This document shows positions 19,258 to 29,091 of a DNA stretch of 64,000 nucleotides, in pieces. Numbering within the stretch: the stretch's first letter is position 1; each line of letters starts with the position of its first letter. Position numbers and translations under genes: made by a program. Source of the DNA: Acinetobacter sp. NIPH 2699 (GTDB lineage Bacteria; Pseudomonadota; Gammaproteobacteria; Pseudomonadales; Moraxellaceae); the NCBI RefSeq assembly GCF_022549355.1, contig NZ_JAKZGL010000010.1:36110-100109 (forward strand), given 5' to 3'. The notes under the pieces are model-generated. The model saw only the letters and a list, made by a program, of their open reading frames with translations, searched no databases and was not told the origin of the DNA.

Positions 19258-19704
19258 TTACTCAGATACGATAGTAACGAGAACTTCAGCAACAACATCA
19301 TGATGCAATTGAATTGCGATGTTGAATTCACCAGTGTGACGAAGCGCACCGTTTGGTAAACGAACTTCTGCACGATCTACAACTAGACCAGCATTCGTTA
19401 AAGCGTCAGCAATATCACGAGTACCGATAGAACCGAAAAGTTTACCTTCATCACCAGCTTTAGCAGTGATTACGATATTAACTTCGTTCAATTGTTCAGC
19501 ACGTGCATTTGCAGAAGCTAAAATGTCAGCTTCTTGTTTCTCAAGTTCAGCACGACGTGCTTCAAAAGCAGAAGTGTTTGCTTCAGTAGCAGCTACTGCT
19601 TTACCTTGAGGAATCAAAAAGTTACGACCATAACCAGCTTTTACTGATACTTTGTCGCCTAATTTACCAAGGTTTTTAATGCGTTGTAATAAGATAATAT
19701 CCAC
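19258..19704 (-). CDS. rplI: 50S ribosomal protein L9
   Basis: 148 residues. The N-terminal domain [40 protein letters not shown] is the L9 signature (NLGKLGDxVxVKxGYxRNFLIPxGxA). A long connecting helix and the C-terminal domain with [16 protein letters not shown] follow. Nine bases separate it from rpsR upstream. It binds 23S rRNA near the L1 stalk base. Confidence 0.98.
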   Translation of the reverse strand: MDIILLQRIKNLGKLGDKVSVKAGYGRNFLIPQGKAVAATEANTSAFEARRAELEKQEADILASANARAEQLNEVNIVITAKAGDEGKLFGSIGTRDIADALTNAGLVVDRAEVRLPNGALRHTGEFNIAIQLHHDVVAEVLVTIVSE

Positions 19705-19713
19705 AGCTCAACC

Positions 19714-19941
19714 TCACTTATGATTGTCAGTGTAAGGGATCAACGATAAATAGCGAGCTTGTTTAATAGCTAATGCTAATTGACGTTGATAACGAGCTTT
19801 AGTACCTGTAATACGGCTAGGAACAATCTTGCCGTTTTCAGTGATGTACTGTTTTAAAGTGTCGATATCTTTATAGTCGATGTACGCAACTTTCTCAGCT
19901 GTAAAGCGGCAGAACTTGCGACGACGGTAAAAACGTGCCAT
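19714..19941 (-). CDS. rpsR: 30S ribosomal protein S18
   Basis: 75 residues. [58 protein letters not shown]... is S18 throughout. It binds with S6 on the 30S platform. It lies between rpsF and rplI with no priB gene between, unlike Escherichia coli. Confidence 0.98.
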   Translation of the reverse strand: MARFYRRRKFCRFTAEKVAYIDYKDIDTLKQYITENGKIVPSRITGTKARYQRQLALAIKQARYLSLIPYTDNHK

Positions 19942-19952
19942 TGAGGTTCTCC

Positions 19953-20336
19953 TTATTCAGCTTCTTGAGTGACGTGTTGTGCTTCTTCACGTTGAGCTTT
20001 ACGCGCACGTTTTTCTTCAGCACTTTTCGCAAGTAAAGATTCTTCAGTAATTGCGTGTTCACGACGAATAATGATGTTACGGAGAATTGCATCGTTATAA
20101 CGGAACAATTCTTCTAATTCATCAAGAGTCGTTTGACCACATTCAACATTCATAAGAATGTAGTGCGCTTTATGAATTTTGTTAATCGGGTAAGCCAATT
20201 GACGGCGGCCCCAATCTTCTAAACGGTGAATTTGACCTTCAGCTTCTTTGATCTGAGAGATATAGCGTTCTACCATACCTACAACTTGATCGCTTTGATC
20301 TGGGTGTACTAAAAGTACGATTTCGTAATGACGCAT
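19953..20336 (-). CDS. rpsF: 30S ribosomal protein S6
   Basis: 127 residues. [25 protein letters not shown] and the [30 protein letters not shown] segment are the S6 signature. The C-terminus carries a charged extension of about 25 residues ([14 protein letters not shown]), where S6 tails vary and can receive glutamates by RimK. It is the first gene of the rpsF-rpsR-rplI operon, with an AAGGAG site before the ATG at 20336. Confidence 0.98.
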   Translation of the reverse strand: MRHYEIVLLVHPDQSDQVVGMVERYISQIKEAEGQIHRLEDWGRRQLAYPINKIHKAHYILMNVECGQTTLDELEELFRYNDAILRNIIIRREHAITEESLLAKSAEEKRARKAQREEAQHVTQEAE

Positions 20337-20380
20337 TGTCAGCTCCTTACGGTTTAAACAGCCCCTAACAACAATGTTAG
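20337..20380 (-). promoter_or_regulatory. candidate S6:S18 autoregulatory leader
   Basis: On the minus strand the leader carries GGGGCTG (20365-20359) and then CCG (20352-20350) directly before the AAGGAG ribosome site. Known S6:S18 leader motifs in bacteria mimic the 16S binding site and contain a CCG element close to rpsF. The match is by eye, so the structure needs testing. Confidence 0.35.
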
Positions 20381-20512
20381 AAGCAAGGAGTCATAACTTG
20401 AAAAGTTAAGTCGCAAATTGCGAAGCTGCGATTTTAGACAGGTTTAGTCGAAATCGCAAGCGATATTCGTTGTTTGGCGTGAAGTAAGGCGGTAAAGCCT
20501 AGATCTGGGAAT

Positions 20513-20541
20513 AAAAAGATAGAGTTGGTCTCTATCTTTTT
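20513..20541 (-). terminator. Rho-independent terminator of the cyo operon
   Basis: AAAAAGATAGAG (20513-20524) and CTCTATCTTTTT (20530-20541) form a 12-bp stem with a TTGGT loop; T-rich sequence follows on the minus strand. It overlaps the cyoE stop codon. Confidence 0.85.
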
Positions 20542-21418
20542 AAAAAATGGGGAGGAAAGGTGCAGGGCTATTAAAAGTAAAACTAAAGCTCAAACTAATG
20601 ACAGTAATTAAAATCACTGAAAATAAGAAAAATCGTTTTGCCCAAAGCTGATCATCTTCAGCTTTAAACCCTAAAATACCAATGTAGAACCAGTACGCGC
20701 AAAGTGCATTACAGATCACCAAGAAACTAACATCGGTGTATCCATATACATATAAAGCATTCATCGCTAGGGTAAACAGAATCACATAAATAAGTGATTC
20801 TATTTTCGTTCTAAGAATAGAACGAGCTACAGGTAAAATAGGAACTCCTGCATTTTTATAATCGTCAAAGCGATAAATTGCGATTGCCCATGAGTGTGGC
20901 ATTTGCCATAAAGCATATGCGACAAAAATTAAAAGAGCAGCCATATCGAATTGATGACTAACAGCCGTATAACCAATAACAGGAGGACTCGCCCCAGAAA
21001 TACTACCAATCACGGTTTGATGGATTGTGGTGCGTTTCGTCCACAAACTATAAAAACCGACATAGACTACAAAACCAATCACTGCGAATAAAAATGCATA
21101 AGCATTGACATAAAACCAGAGAATGCTAAAACCAATTACACCAAGCACCAATGCATAAAGTAATGCAATAGGAGAGGAGATGGTTTTTTTAACAAGTGCA
21201 CGGTTCATGGTGCGTTGCATTTTTTGATCGATGTCTTGATCAATTACATTATTCACAACACAACCAGACGCAACCACGAAAGTTGTTCCAATCAGCGTAA
21301 GTAATAATAAGAGGTAGTCTATAGAGCCTTGAGCGGCTAGAAAAAAGCCGCCCAAGGTGGTAATGAAATTACCGAAGAGAATTCCTGGCTTAGTCAGGAA
21401 TAAGTATTTTTTCAGCAT
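20540..21418 (-). CDS. cyoE: protoheme IX farnesyltransferase (heme O synthase)
   Basis: Attaches a farnesyl group to heme b to make heme o for the bo3 oxidase. The 292-residue polytopic UbiA-family protein has the prenyl-binding motif NNVIDQDIDQKMQRTMNR near residue 60 and YSLWTKRTTIHQTVIGSISGASPP in the family core. About eight or nine hydrophobic segments are visible. It is the last gene of cyoABCDE, 10 bases after cyoD. Confidence 0.95.
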   Translation of the reverse strand: MLKKYLFLTKPGILFGNFITTLGGFFLAAQGSIDYLLLLLTLIGTTFVVASGCVVNNVIDQDIDQKMQRTMNRALVKKTISSPIALLYALVLGVIGFSILWFYVNAYAFLFAVIGFVVYVGFYSLWTKRTTIHQTVIGSISGASPPVIGYTAVSHQFDMAALLIFVAYALWQMPHSWAIAIYRFDDYKNAGVPILPVARSILRTKIESLIYVILFTLAMNALYVYGYTDVSFLVICNALCAYWFYIGILGFKAEDDQLWAKRFFLFSVILITVISLSFSFTFNSPAPFLPIF

Positions 21419-21428
21419 GACAATCAGT

Positions 21429-21758
21429 TTAGATCATCATGTTGTAGTGTAGGTAATTCATAATCCACACAGAGCCGACTAAAAGTACAGCGATACATAA
21501 AATTGTGTAGATAAATGCAATTAGATTCCAACGTTGATCAGATGATGTATTCATGTGTAGGAAGTACACAAGCTGTACAAGTACCTGAGCCACGGCAGTG
21601 ATTGCAATCACTGTAACTAAAACGCCACGACTGAAACCGCCAGCCATCACCATCCCAAAAGGGATGATGGTGAGCAGAACAGAAAGGATAAAACCAACCG
21701 TGTATTGTTTTACATTACCGTGTGATGCGCCAGCAGCATTATGATCATGACTACTCAT
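21429..21758 (-). CDS. cyoD: cytochrome bo3 ubiquinol oxidase subunit IV
   Basis: A 109-residue three-helix membrane protein: [37 protein letters not shown] is the CyoD N-terminus, and LVQLVYFLHMNTSSDQRWN is strongly conserved. I start at the ATG at 21758, which overlaps the cyoC stop in a TAATG and follows a GGGAG site. An in-frame extension to 21803 lies inside cyoC and lacks conserved sequence. It assists copper-B binding and assembly of subunit I. Confidence 0.94.
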   Translation of the reverse strand: MSSHDHNAAGASHGNVKQYTVGFILSVLLTIIPFGMVMAGGFSRGVLVTVIAITAVAQVLVQLVYFLHMNTSSDQRWNLIAFIYTILCIAVLLVGSVWIMNYLHYNMMI

Positions 21759-22378
21759 TAGAGAACTCCCAGTAAGTAAACGACGCTGAATACACAGATC
21801 CAAACGATGTCAAGGAAGTGCCAGAACAAGCTTAAGCAAGCAAGACGACGTGTATTCGGTAGTGTCAAACCATTCTTCTTGATTTGATACATGAGTACGA
21901 TCATCCACACTAAACCAGAAGTTACGTGGATACCGTGTGTACCAACCAAAGTAAAGAACGCTGATAAGAATGCACTCTTAGTTGGGCCATAACCTTCATG
22001 AACAAGGTGATGGAATTCATAGATTTCCATCCCAATGAACGTCGCACCAAAAATAAAAGTAATGATTAACCATAAAAGGACTTGGTTAACATTCTTTTTA
22101 TAAGATGCGAGCACTGCAAAACCAAATGTCACAGATGAAATAAGGAGTGCAAAGGTTTCAGCTAATACGAATCCCAAAGAATCATGGAATAAGTCGTATG
22201 CACTAGGTGTACCTGGTGGAATATGACTGCTTAATACAGCAAATGCGATGAAGAGTGATCCGAAAAGGATCAAGTCACTCATCAAATATGTCCAGAAACC
22301 AAAGACCGTTATATCTGTATCATCATGTTCGTGATGACCGTCATGTCCATGGTTATCGTGATGAAGTACTTCAGCCAT
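21758..22378 (-). CDS. cyoC: cytochrome bo3 ubiquinol oxidase subunit III
   Basis: A 206-residue five-helix protein. [24 protein letters not shown] and [19 protein letters not shown] are typical of CyoC. The cytoplasmic N-terminus is histidine-rich ([15 protein letters not shown]), an unusual stretch that might bind metal. It starts 4 bases after cyoB, consistent with tight translational coupling. Confidence 0.95.
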   Translation of the reverse strand: MAEVLHHDNHGHDGHHEHDDTDITVFGFWTYLMSDLILFGSLFIAFAVLSSHIPPGTPSAYDLFHDSLGFVLAETFALLISSVTFGFAVLASYKKNVNQVLLWLIITFIFGATFIGMEIYEFHHLVHEGYGPTKSAFLSAFFTLVGTHGIHVTSGLVWMIVLMYQIKKNGLTLPNTRRLACLSLFWHFLDIVWICVFSVVYLLGVL

Positions 22379-22382
22379 ATCC

Positions 22383-24365
22383 TTAGTCCTTCTTCAAGTG
22401 TTTTTCAAGTAACGCATAGCGTTCATTCTCAATACGTTCTACTTCAGCAGCAGGGACATAGTAATCCACATTCTTGGTGAATGAGCTTACGATGAAGCTG
22501 ATAATAGCAGCGATGAATGAAACGACAGCAAGCCACCAAATATGCCAGATGAGTGCAAAACCAAGGATGGTAATGAACATGGCAATGACGAAACCAGCAG
22601 CACGATTTGTCGGCATGTGGATATCTTCATATTTAGTATCACGAGCGTAAGCGACACCATTTTCTTTGTCAGTCCAGAAGCGATCGATACCATCAGCAGC
22701 AGGAACATGCGCAAAGTTATAAAATGGAGCTGGAGACGAAGTTGCCCATTCTAACGTACGGCTATCCCATGGGTCGCCAGTGTTGTCCATATTGTCTTTG
22801 CGTTGTAAGAAGCCAACGATGATTTGCATTAAGAAACATGCAATACCGATTGCAATCAAAACAGCACCAAACAATGCAATCGCTAAGTATGGATCCCATT
22901 CAGGGTTGTCATATGTATTCAAACGACGTGTCATACCCATGAAACCAAGGATATAAAGTGGCATGAATGCAAAATAGAAACCGATGAACCAGAACCAGAA
23001 TGATGCTTTACCCCATGCTTCATTGAGCTTCCAACCAAACATTTTTGGCCAGTAGAAAATGATGCCGGCAAACATACCAAACACCACACCACCGATAATT
23101 ACGTTATGGAAGTGAGCAATCAAGAATAATGAGTTATGTACAAGGAAGTCCGCAGGTGGAACCGCCATCAGTACGCCAGTCAAACCACCGATACCAAAAG
23201 TTACGAGGAAGCCAAGCGTCCATAACATTGGTGTCGTGAAAGTGATACGACCTTTATACATGGTGAATAACCAAGAGAAGATCTTCACACCTGTAGGAAT
23301 CGCAATAACCATGGTCATGATGCCAAAGAACGCATTTACGTTCGCACCAGCACCCATGGTAAAGAAGTGGTGAAGCCATACAACAAACGCAAGTACAGTA
23401 ATCGCGATCGTTGCATACACCATAGACTTATAACCGAACAACGCTTTACGAGAGAAGGTTGCTACGATTTCTGAGTATAGACCAAATGCTGGTAATACTA
23501 AGATATATACTTCAGGGTGGCCCCATGTCCAAATCAAGTTCACATAAAGCATTGGACTACCGCCAAGCTCGTTTGTGAAGAAGTGGAAACCGAAGTAACG
23601 GTCAAGCGTCAGCATTGCAAGTGTACCTGTTAATACAGGGAACGATGCAATGATGAGTACAGCCGTACAAAGTGAAGTCCAAGTGAAAATTGGCATGTCC
23701 ATCAGTTTCATGCCTGGCGCGCGCATTTTAATGATGGTAACAAAGAAGTTAACACCCGTTAAAAGCGTACCGAGACCAGAAACCTGAAGTGCCCAAATAT
23801 AATAATCAACACCGACACCAGGCGAATACTCAATACCTGATAATGGCGGATAAGCCATCCAGCCTGTTGCTGCGAACTCACCAAGCGCAAGCGATGCCAT
23901 CATTAAACCAGCAGCACCAGCGAATAACCAGAAGCTTAAAGAGTTTAGTAATGGGAAGGCCACGTCACGCGCACCAATTTGCAATGGCACAGCAATGTTC
24001 ATCATACCAACAACAAGACCCATCGCTACGAAGAAGATCATGATTACGCCGTGCGCAGTGAAAATCTGATCGTAGTGCTCTGGGTGTAAATAACCTTCAC
24101 CACCGCCTTTAGCGAGGAAAAGTTGTAAACGCATCATAATTGCATCAGCAAAACCACGCAGAAGCATGACGACTGACACAAGGATATACATGATACCAAT
24201 TTTTTTATGGTCTACAGAGGTGAACCATTCGTTCCACAAGTAGCCCCATTTTTTGAAATAAGTAATACCAGCAAGAAGTGCGATACCACCTAAAACCATT
24301 AATGCAATAGTCACCAACACGATTGGATCGTGTGGAATTGCATCCAACCCTAACTTTCCAAACAT
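22383..24365 (-). CDS. cyoB: cytochrome bo3 ubiquinol oxidase subunit I
   Basis: Catalytic subunit carrying heme b, heme o3 and copper B. The 660-residue product has about 15 membrane segments. The metal ligands are visible: [11 protein letters not shown] (low-spin heme histidine), [13 protein letters not shown] (CuB histidine with cross-linked tyrosine), LHHFFTMG (CuB histidine pair) and HFHNVIIGG (both heme histidines). Reduces O2 to water while pumping protons. It lies 3 bases after cyoA. Confidence 0.97.
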   Translation of the reverse strand: MFGKLGLDAIPHDPIVLVTIALMVLGGIALLAGITYFKKWGYLWNEWFTSVDHKKIGIMYILVSVVMLLRGFADAIMMRLQLFLAKGGGEGYLHPEHYDQIFTAHGVIMIFFVAMGLVVGMMNIAVPLQIGARDVAFPLLNSLSFWLFAGAAGLMMASLALGEFAATGWMAYPPLSGIEYSPGVGVDYYIWALQVSGLGTLLTGVNFFVTIIKMRAPGMKLMDMPIFTWTSLCTAVLIIASFPVLTGTLAMLTLDRYFGFHFFTNELGGSPMLYVNLIWTWGHPEVYILVLPAFGLYSEIVATFSRKALFGYKSMVYATIAITVLAFVVWLHHFFTMGAGANVNAFFGIMTMVIAIPTGVKIFSWLFTMYKGRITFTTPMLWTLGFLVTFGIGGLTGVLMAVPPADFLVHNSLFLIAHFHNVIIGGVVFGMFAGIIFYWPKMFGWKLNEAWGKASFWFWFIGFYFAFMPLYILGFMGMTRRLNTYDNPEWDPYLAIALFGAVLIAIGIACFLMQIIVGFLQRKDNMDNTGDPWDSRTLEWATSSPAPFYNFAHVPAADGIDRFWTDKENGVAYARDTKYEDIHMPTNRAAGFVIAMFITILGFALIWHIWWLAVVSFIAAIISFIVSSFTKNVDYYVPAAEVERIENERYALLEKHLKKD

Positions 24366-24368
24366 GTC

Positions 24369-25412
24369 TTATTCCTCTGTAGAAGCTGTCGCATGTTCAA
24401 CATCAGTGGCGTGGTCAGCAGAAGATGCTGAGTGATCTGCACCATGATAGTTGCTCATGTATTGATTGATTACAGATTCGAACAATTTAGGCTCAACCGA
24501 AGAGTAATAAGTCACAGGGTGTGGGGCAGTAGGATATGCTTTCATTTCCTCAGCCGCTTGTTTCTCTTCTGGTGTTTTTGCTTTGGCGATTAGAACTTCA
24601 ATCTGATGTGCAGAACGGTTACCATCACGTAAAGTTGCCAATTCAGCTTGGTCAAGTGTACCTTTTTGAATTGCTTCAGGATTGATACTTGTACCATTAC
24701 CAGCTTTAACCGTTTCAACCCACTGTGCAAATTCTGCTTCAGTCACACTATGCGCAAGGAAACGCATTTGTGAAAAACCATAACCTGAATAGTTCGCAGA
24801 AATACCACGGAACACACCTGGCTCATCTGCCAATAAATGAAGATGAGTTTGCATACCTGCCATTGCATAAATTTGACCGCCTAACTGTGGAATGAAGAAT
24901 GAGTTCATTGTGAAGTTAGAGGTAATTTTAAAGCTAAGCGGTGTTTGTTCTGGGAAGCGTATTTCATTTACCGTTGCAATTTCTTGCTCAGGATAGATAA
25001 ATACCCATTTAAACTGTTCAGCGATAGCTTGAATTGTTAATGGTGCTTTATCTGATTCTAACGGACGGTAAGGGTCGTACTTGTGGGAACCCCACCAAGT
25101 TAACCAAGCTAAAATACCAATAATAATGACTGGAACACCCCAAACAACGATCTCAATTGTCGTAGAGTGTGCCCAAGTAGGTTTATAGTCTGCATCTTTA
25201 TTTGACGCGCGATATTTCCAACCAAACCATAATGCCATAATGATTGATGGAATGACCACCAATAGCATTAGATAGATCGCAGTCATCATCAGGCTACTTT
25301 GACCCTGACCAACTGGACCTTTATTGTTTAGAAGTACCATATCACCACCACACCCAGTTAAGAGTACGGCAAGCGTTGATAAAGACAATACAGCTAAAAT
25401 CGTTTGTCTCAT
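24369..25412 (-). CDS. cyoA: cytochrome bo3 ubiquinol oxidase subunit II
   Basis: A 347-residue lipoprotein with a signal peptide ending in LLTGC (acylated C21), two membrane helices, and a periplasmic cupredoxin domain that lacks the CuA ligands, as in quinol oxidases. IYPEQEIATVNEIRFPEQTPLSFKITSNFTMNSFFIPQLGGQIYAMAGMQT is the conserved core. The acidic/His tail (GADHSASSADHATDVEH) is a variable end. It is the first gene of cyoABCDE, and an unusual inverted repeat lies in its upstream leader. Confidence 0.96.
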   Translation of the reverse strand: MRQTILAVLSLSTLAVLLTGCGGDMVLLNNKGPVGQGQSSLMMTAIYLMLLVVIPSIIMALWFGWKYRASNKDADYKPTWAHSTTIEIVVWGVPVIIIGILAWLTWWGSHKYDPYRPLESDKAPLTIQAIAEQFKWVFIYPEQEIATVNEIRFPEQTPLSFKITSNFTMNSFFIPQLGGQIYAMAGMQTHLHLLADEPGVFRGISANYSGYGFSQMRFLAHSVTEAEFAQWVETVKAGNGTSINPEAIQKGTLDQAELATLRDGNRSAHQIEVLIAKAKTPEEKQAAEEMKAYPTAPHPVTYYSSVEPKLFESVINQYMSNYHGADHSASSADHATDVEHATASTEE

Positions 25413-25469
25413 TTTACAACCTCGGTGAAGAGTCCCATTCCCTAATTAAATTATGGGATAGCGAATAAA

Positions 25470-25525
25470 GTGTCGCATGGTTGATAAGAATTTCTTTTAA
25501 TAAATGCTTAGCAACCATGCGACAC
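25470..25525 (-). promoter_or_regulatory. long inverted repeat in the cyoA leader
   Basis: GTGTCGCATGGTTG (25470-25483) and CAACCATGCGACAC (25512-25525) are perfect 14-base complements separated by 28 bases; TAAG/CTTA extend the stem past one mismatch. It lies 58-113 bases upstream of the cyoA ATG. It could be an operator for a dimeric regulator or a stable hairpin in the leader RNA. It is not followed by a T-run on the minus strand. Confidence 0.6.
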
Positions 25526-25668
25526 CGCTACGTTGTTGGGCATTATGCCTCATATTGAAAAACTAAGCTACTGATAAAGTGGTCTGAAATGCTTGTTTTA
25601 AAACCCGATTTATTTTGTAGGGATTATTGTTTTGCGCTCTGTTTTTTCTATAAATATCAGCTTAATAT

Positions 25669-25699
25669 AAAGAAAAGAGGATTTAGTCCTCTTTTCTTT
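25669..25699 (-). terminator. Rho-independent terminator after the GYF-RDD gene
   Basis: AAAGAAAAGAGGA (25669-25681) and TCCTCTTTTCTTT (25687-25699) form a perfect 13-bp stem with a 5-base loop, 12 bases after the stop. Confidence 0.85.
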
Positions 25700-25711
25700 A
25701 TTGATTTGTAA

Positions 25712-26488
25712 TTATTGCTTAATCACTTTGGTTTTTGCGAATTTATCGTGTAGTGTTTGGCGGTTTTTGCCAAGCGCAAATGCGTAATCAATAATTGTGA
25801 TAATTGGAACTAAAAGGGCGTTTAAGAAAATAAATAAAATGCTACGTAACCAAAACGAGCGAATTAAACTGACTTGATTATTGCTTTCAACATCAACAAT
25901 TTTAATCCGAGCAAGCTTTTTGCCGATACTTTGACCAGATCTAGCAATAAAATAAGCTTGAAGCATGAGCATAACGACGATATAGATCATGATGCTTTGC
26001 CATGCTTCAACTGGAATGAGTTGAAACAATTGTTGTTGCAGTTCCGCTGCTTTAGACGATGCGAATTCAGTCGCCTGCATTTGCTTTTGTAACTCAAAGA
26101 GCTGTTCATGTTGTTCATCATTGAAATAAAATGATGGAATAGCTATGGCAGGTAGCCACAACATGAGATCAATCACTTTGGCCAATGCGCGTGAACCAAT
26201 CGATGCCAATTCGACATTATTGTCTTGAACCGGAGCTTTAGATTGATACTGTTGAGTAGGAGATACTGTTTCAGTTTGAATCGGTGCTGGAAATGGAGAT
26301 GATGTATGACCAATTGGTTCATACACAAGTTTTCCTTGGGTTAATTCACCAAGCGTTTTCCACTCAGCCATCCCTTCATGCCATGCAAGATCAGTAAGAA
26401 GAACTTGTTGACTAGCAAGCATTTGATTAATTTGTTCTAAGGTATATGGACCAGCTTGCTGATTATTACGAGCCAAGTAAATTTGCAT
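25712..26488 (-). CDS. GYF_2 and RDD domain membrane protein
   Basis: A 258-residue fusion. The N-terminal domain (MQIYLARNNQQAGPYTLEQINQML...DLAWHEGMAEWKTLGEL, about residues 1-50) is a GYF_2 fold, a proline-rich-peptide or protein interaction module. A linker of about 50 residues is followed by an RDD domain (residues about 85-255) with membrane helices and the RSGQSIGKKLARIKIVD and TLHDKFAKTKVI segments. RDD proteins are often transport-related. The start at 26488 is preferred to 26530, which lies inside the ppsA terminator. It follows ppsA on the minus strand. Confidence 0.82.
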   Translation of the reverse strand: MQIYLARNNQQAGPYTLEQINQMLASQQVLLTDLAWHEGMAEWKTLGELTQGKLVYEPIGHTSSPFPAPIQTETVSPTQQYQSKAPVQDNNVELASIGSRALAKVIDLMLWLPAIAIPSFYFNDEQHEQLFELQKQMQATEFASSKAAELQQQLFQLIPVEAWQSIMIYIVVMLMLQAYFIARSGQSIGKKLARIKIVDVESNNQVSLIRSFWLRSILFIFLNALLVPIITIIDYAFALGKNRQTLHDKFAKTKVIKQ

Positions 26489-26518
26489 ATGTTTTAAATC
26501 TCTATCACAAATGATGAA

Positions 26519-26544
26519 AAAAGACCCCACCAGTGGGGTCTTTT
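26519..26544 (-). terminator. Rho-independent terminator of ppsA
   Basis: AAAAGACCCCA and TGGGGTCTTTT form a GC-rich stem with a CCAG loop at 26519-26544; on the minus strand it is followed by TTTTTTCATC. It lies 11 bases after the ppsA stop. Confidence 0.9.
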
Positions 26545-26554
26545 ACAAAAGTGG

Positions 26555-28933
26555 TTAAGCTTGTTTAATTTTTTCTTCGGCCAAGAAGAACCAAGTATCA
26601 AGAACTGAATCAGGGTTAAGTGAAACAGATTCAATGCCTTGCTCCATGAGCCATTTTGCAAGATCAGGGTGATCAGAAGGGCCTTGACCACAAATACCCA
26701 CGTATTTTCCTGCTTTACGGCAAGCATGAATTGCCATGGAAAGTAAGGCTTTCACTGCTGGATCACGCTCATCAAATAAATGAGACACGATGCCAGAGTC
26801 ACGGTCTAGACCGAGTGTTAATTGTGTTAAGTCATTTGAACCGATTGAGAAACCATCGAAGTGCTCAAGGAATTGTTCGGCCAATAAAGCATTGGTTGGT
26901 AATTCACACATCATGATGACTTTCAGGCCATTCTCACCGCGTTTTAAACCATTTTGAGCAAGTAGTTCGATGACACGCTTCGCTTCAGAAACAGTACGAA
27001 CGAATGGGATCATGATTTGAACATTGGTTAAGCCCATTTCATCACGTACCTTTTTCAAGGCACGGCATTCAAGCTCAAAACAATCACGGAAGTTGTCAGA
27101 AACATAACGACTCGCACCACGGAAGCCCAACATTGGGTTTTCTTCTTCGGGTTCGTATAACTTACCACCGATTAAGTTTGCATATTCATTTGATTTGAAG
27201 TCAGACATACGAACGATGACTGGCTTCCCAGCAAACGCAGCAGCAAGTGTTGAAATACCTTCAACCAATTTTTCGACATAAAACTCGATTGGAGAGGTGT
27301 AACCCGCAGTACGTGTCAGAACGGCAGCACGTGTTTCACGTGGTAAGCTTTCGATGTTTAATAAAGCCTTTGGATGTACACCGATCATGCGGTTGATGAT
27401 GAACTCAAGACGTGCAAGACCAATTCCTTCATTTGGAATTTGAGCAAAGTCAAATGCGCGGTCAGGGTTACCCACGTTCATCATGATTTTGAACGGAAGT
27501 TGAGGCATTGAGTGAATAGAGTTACGTTGAACTTCAAAGTCTAACGCGCCTTCATAGATAAAGCCCGTATCACCTTCAGCACAAGAAACAGTTACTTCTT
27601 GACCATCAGTAAGCACTTCTGTTGCATTACCACAACCTACAATTGCAGGAACACCAAGTTCACGAGCAATAATTGCTGCGTGACAGGTACGACCACCACG
27701 ATTGGTCACAATCGCAGCCGCACGCTTCATAACAGGTTCCCAATCTGGGTCAGTCATGTCGGAGACAAGTACATCACCGTCTTGGACTTTGTCCATTTCT
27801 TTGATCGAGGTGACAACACGAACTTTACCAGAACCAATACGCTGACCAATTGAACGACCTTCACAAATCACAGTACCGCGTTGTTTGAGTAGATAGCGTT
27901 CCATTGTGCCGACATTTTGACGGCTTTTTACTGTTTCTGGACGTGCTTGAACGATATAGATTTGACCATCATCGCCATCTTTCGCCCATTCGATGTCCAT
28001 TGGCGAACCATAATGTTCTTCAATGATCAGCGCTTGTTTTGCTAATTCATGTAACTCATGATCATTTAATGCAAATTGTTGACGTTCTGGCTTTTCGACA
28101 TCAACAACAACGACTGATTTACCCGCAGCACCTTCTTCACCATAAATCATTTTTTGGTGTTTAGAACCGAGATTGCGACGTAAAACAGAGTGTTTACCAT
28201 TATTTAATAATGGTTTCGAGAGGTAGAATTCGTCAGGGTTAACAGCACCTTGTACAACCATCTCACCTAAACCGTATGATGCAGTAACGAATACAACATC
28301 ACGGAAACCAGATTCTGTATCTAGTGTAAACATGACACCAGCAGCGCCAGTTTCAGAGCGAACCATACGTTGTACGCCAGCAGAAAGAGCAACCACACTG
28401 TGCTCAAAACCTTGGTGTACACGATAAGCGATGGCGCGGTCATTATACAGAGAGGCAAAAACTTCTTTAATCGCAATAAGAATGTTATCAATACCGCGAA
28501 TGTTTAAGAAAGTTTCTTGTTGGCCTGCAAATGAAGCGTCTGGTAGGTCTTCAGCAGTAGCAGATGAACGTACAGCAACAGCGATGTCTGGATTACCGTT
28601 TGAAAGTGCAGCAAATGCTTCACGAATTTCTTGTTCTAAAGTTGCAGTAAGCGGAGTATCAACAATCCATTTACGGATTTTCGCACCAGTTTCTACAAGT
28701 GCATTTACATCATCAACATTGAGTTGAACCAATTCAGCCTGAATTCGAGCGTTTAAACCGCTTTGATCTAAGAACTCACGATAGGCAGCAGCAGTTGTTG
28801 CAAAACCACCCGGTACCGATACACCAGCATTGGATAAATGGCTGATCATCTCACCTAGAGATGAGTTTTTCCCACCTACAAGTTCAACATCGTGTTTCCC
28901 TAGTTTTTCCAGACCGATTACGCGCGCTTCCAA
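26555..28933 (-). CDS. ppsA: phosphoenolpyruvate synthase
   Basis: Makes PEP from pyruvate and ATP for gluconeogenesis, needed when organic acids are the carbon source. The 792-residue product has an N-terminal ATP-binding domain ([36 protein letters not shown]), the swivelling domain with the phospho-histidine in [21 protein letters not shown], and a C-terminal TIM barrel ([27 protein letters not shown]). It is divergent from ppsR, whose product regulates it. Confidence 0.97.
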   Translation of the reverse strand: MEARVIGLEKLGKHDVELVGGKNSSLGEMISHLSNAGVSVPGGFATTAAAYREFLDQSGLNARIQAELVQLNVDDVNALVETGAKIRKWIVDTPLTATLEQEIREAFAALSNGNPDIAVAVRSSATAEDLPDASFAGQQETFLNIRGIDNILIAIKEVFASLYNDRAIAYRVHQGFEHSVVALSAGVQRMVRSETGAAGVMFTLDTESGFRDVVFVTASYGLGEMVVQGAVNPDEFYLSKPLLNNGKHSVLRRNLGSKHQKMIYGEEGAAGKSVVVVDVEKPERQQFALNDHELHELAKQALIIEEHYGSPMDIEWAKDGDDGQIYIVQARPETVKSRQNVGTMERYLLKQRGTVICEGRSIGQRIGSGKVRVVTSIKEMDKVQDGDVLVSDMTDPDWEPVMKRAAAIVTNRGGRTCHAAIIARELGVPAIVGCGNATEVLTDGQEVTVSCAEGDTGFIYEGALDFEVQRNSIHSMPQLPFKIMMNVGNPDRAFDFAQIPNEGIGLARLEFIINRMIGVHPKALLNIESLPRETRAAVLTRTAGYTSPIEFYVEKLVEGISTLAAAFAGKPVIVRMSDFKSNEYANLIGGKLYEPEEENPMLGFRGASRYVSDNFRDCFELECRALKKVRDEMGLTNVQIMIPFVRTVSEAKRVIELLAQNGLKRGENGLKVIMMCELPTNALLAEQFLEHFDGFSIGSNDLTQLTLGLDRDSGIVSHLFDERDPAVKALLSMAIHACRKAGKYVGICGQGPSDHPDLAKWLMEQGIESVSLNPDSVLDTWFFLAEEKIKQA

Positions 28934-28996
28934 AGTATTTACTCCACTTTTTTTGCAGTATGAATGACCATCATTGGTATGAAATTATACGAAAGT

Positions 28997-29021
28997 GCTT
29001 AGAATTAGTATTTTACTAAGC
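28997..29021. promoter_or_regulatory. small palindromes in the ppsA-ppsR divergent promoter
   Basis: TTAGTA-TTT-TACTAA (29005-29019) and the wider GCTTAG (28997-29002)/CTAAGC (29016-29021) lie midway between the divergent ATGs at 28933 and 29092. They are candidate operator sites; no regulator can be named. Confidence 0.35.
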
Positions 29022-29091
29022 GACAGTCATGTTAGATGAGTTTACTATAAAGATTATAGAGCACTAAGACAAATGTTTAAGGAGAATTTTG

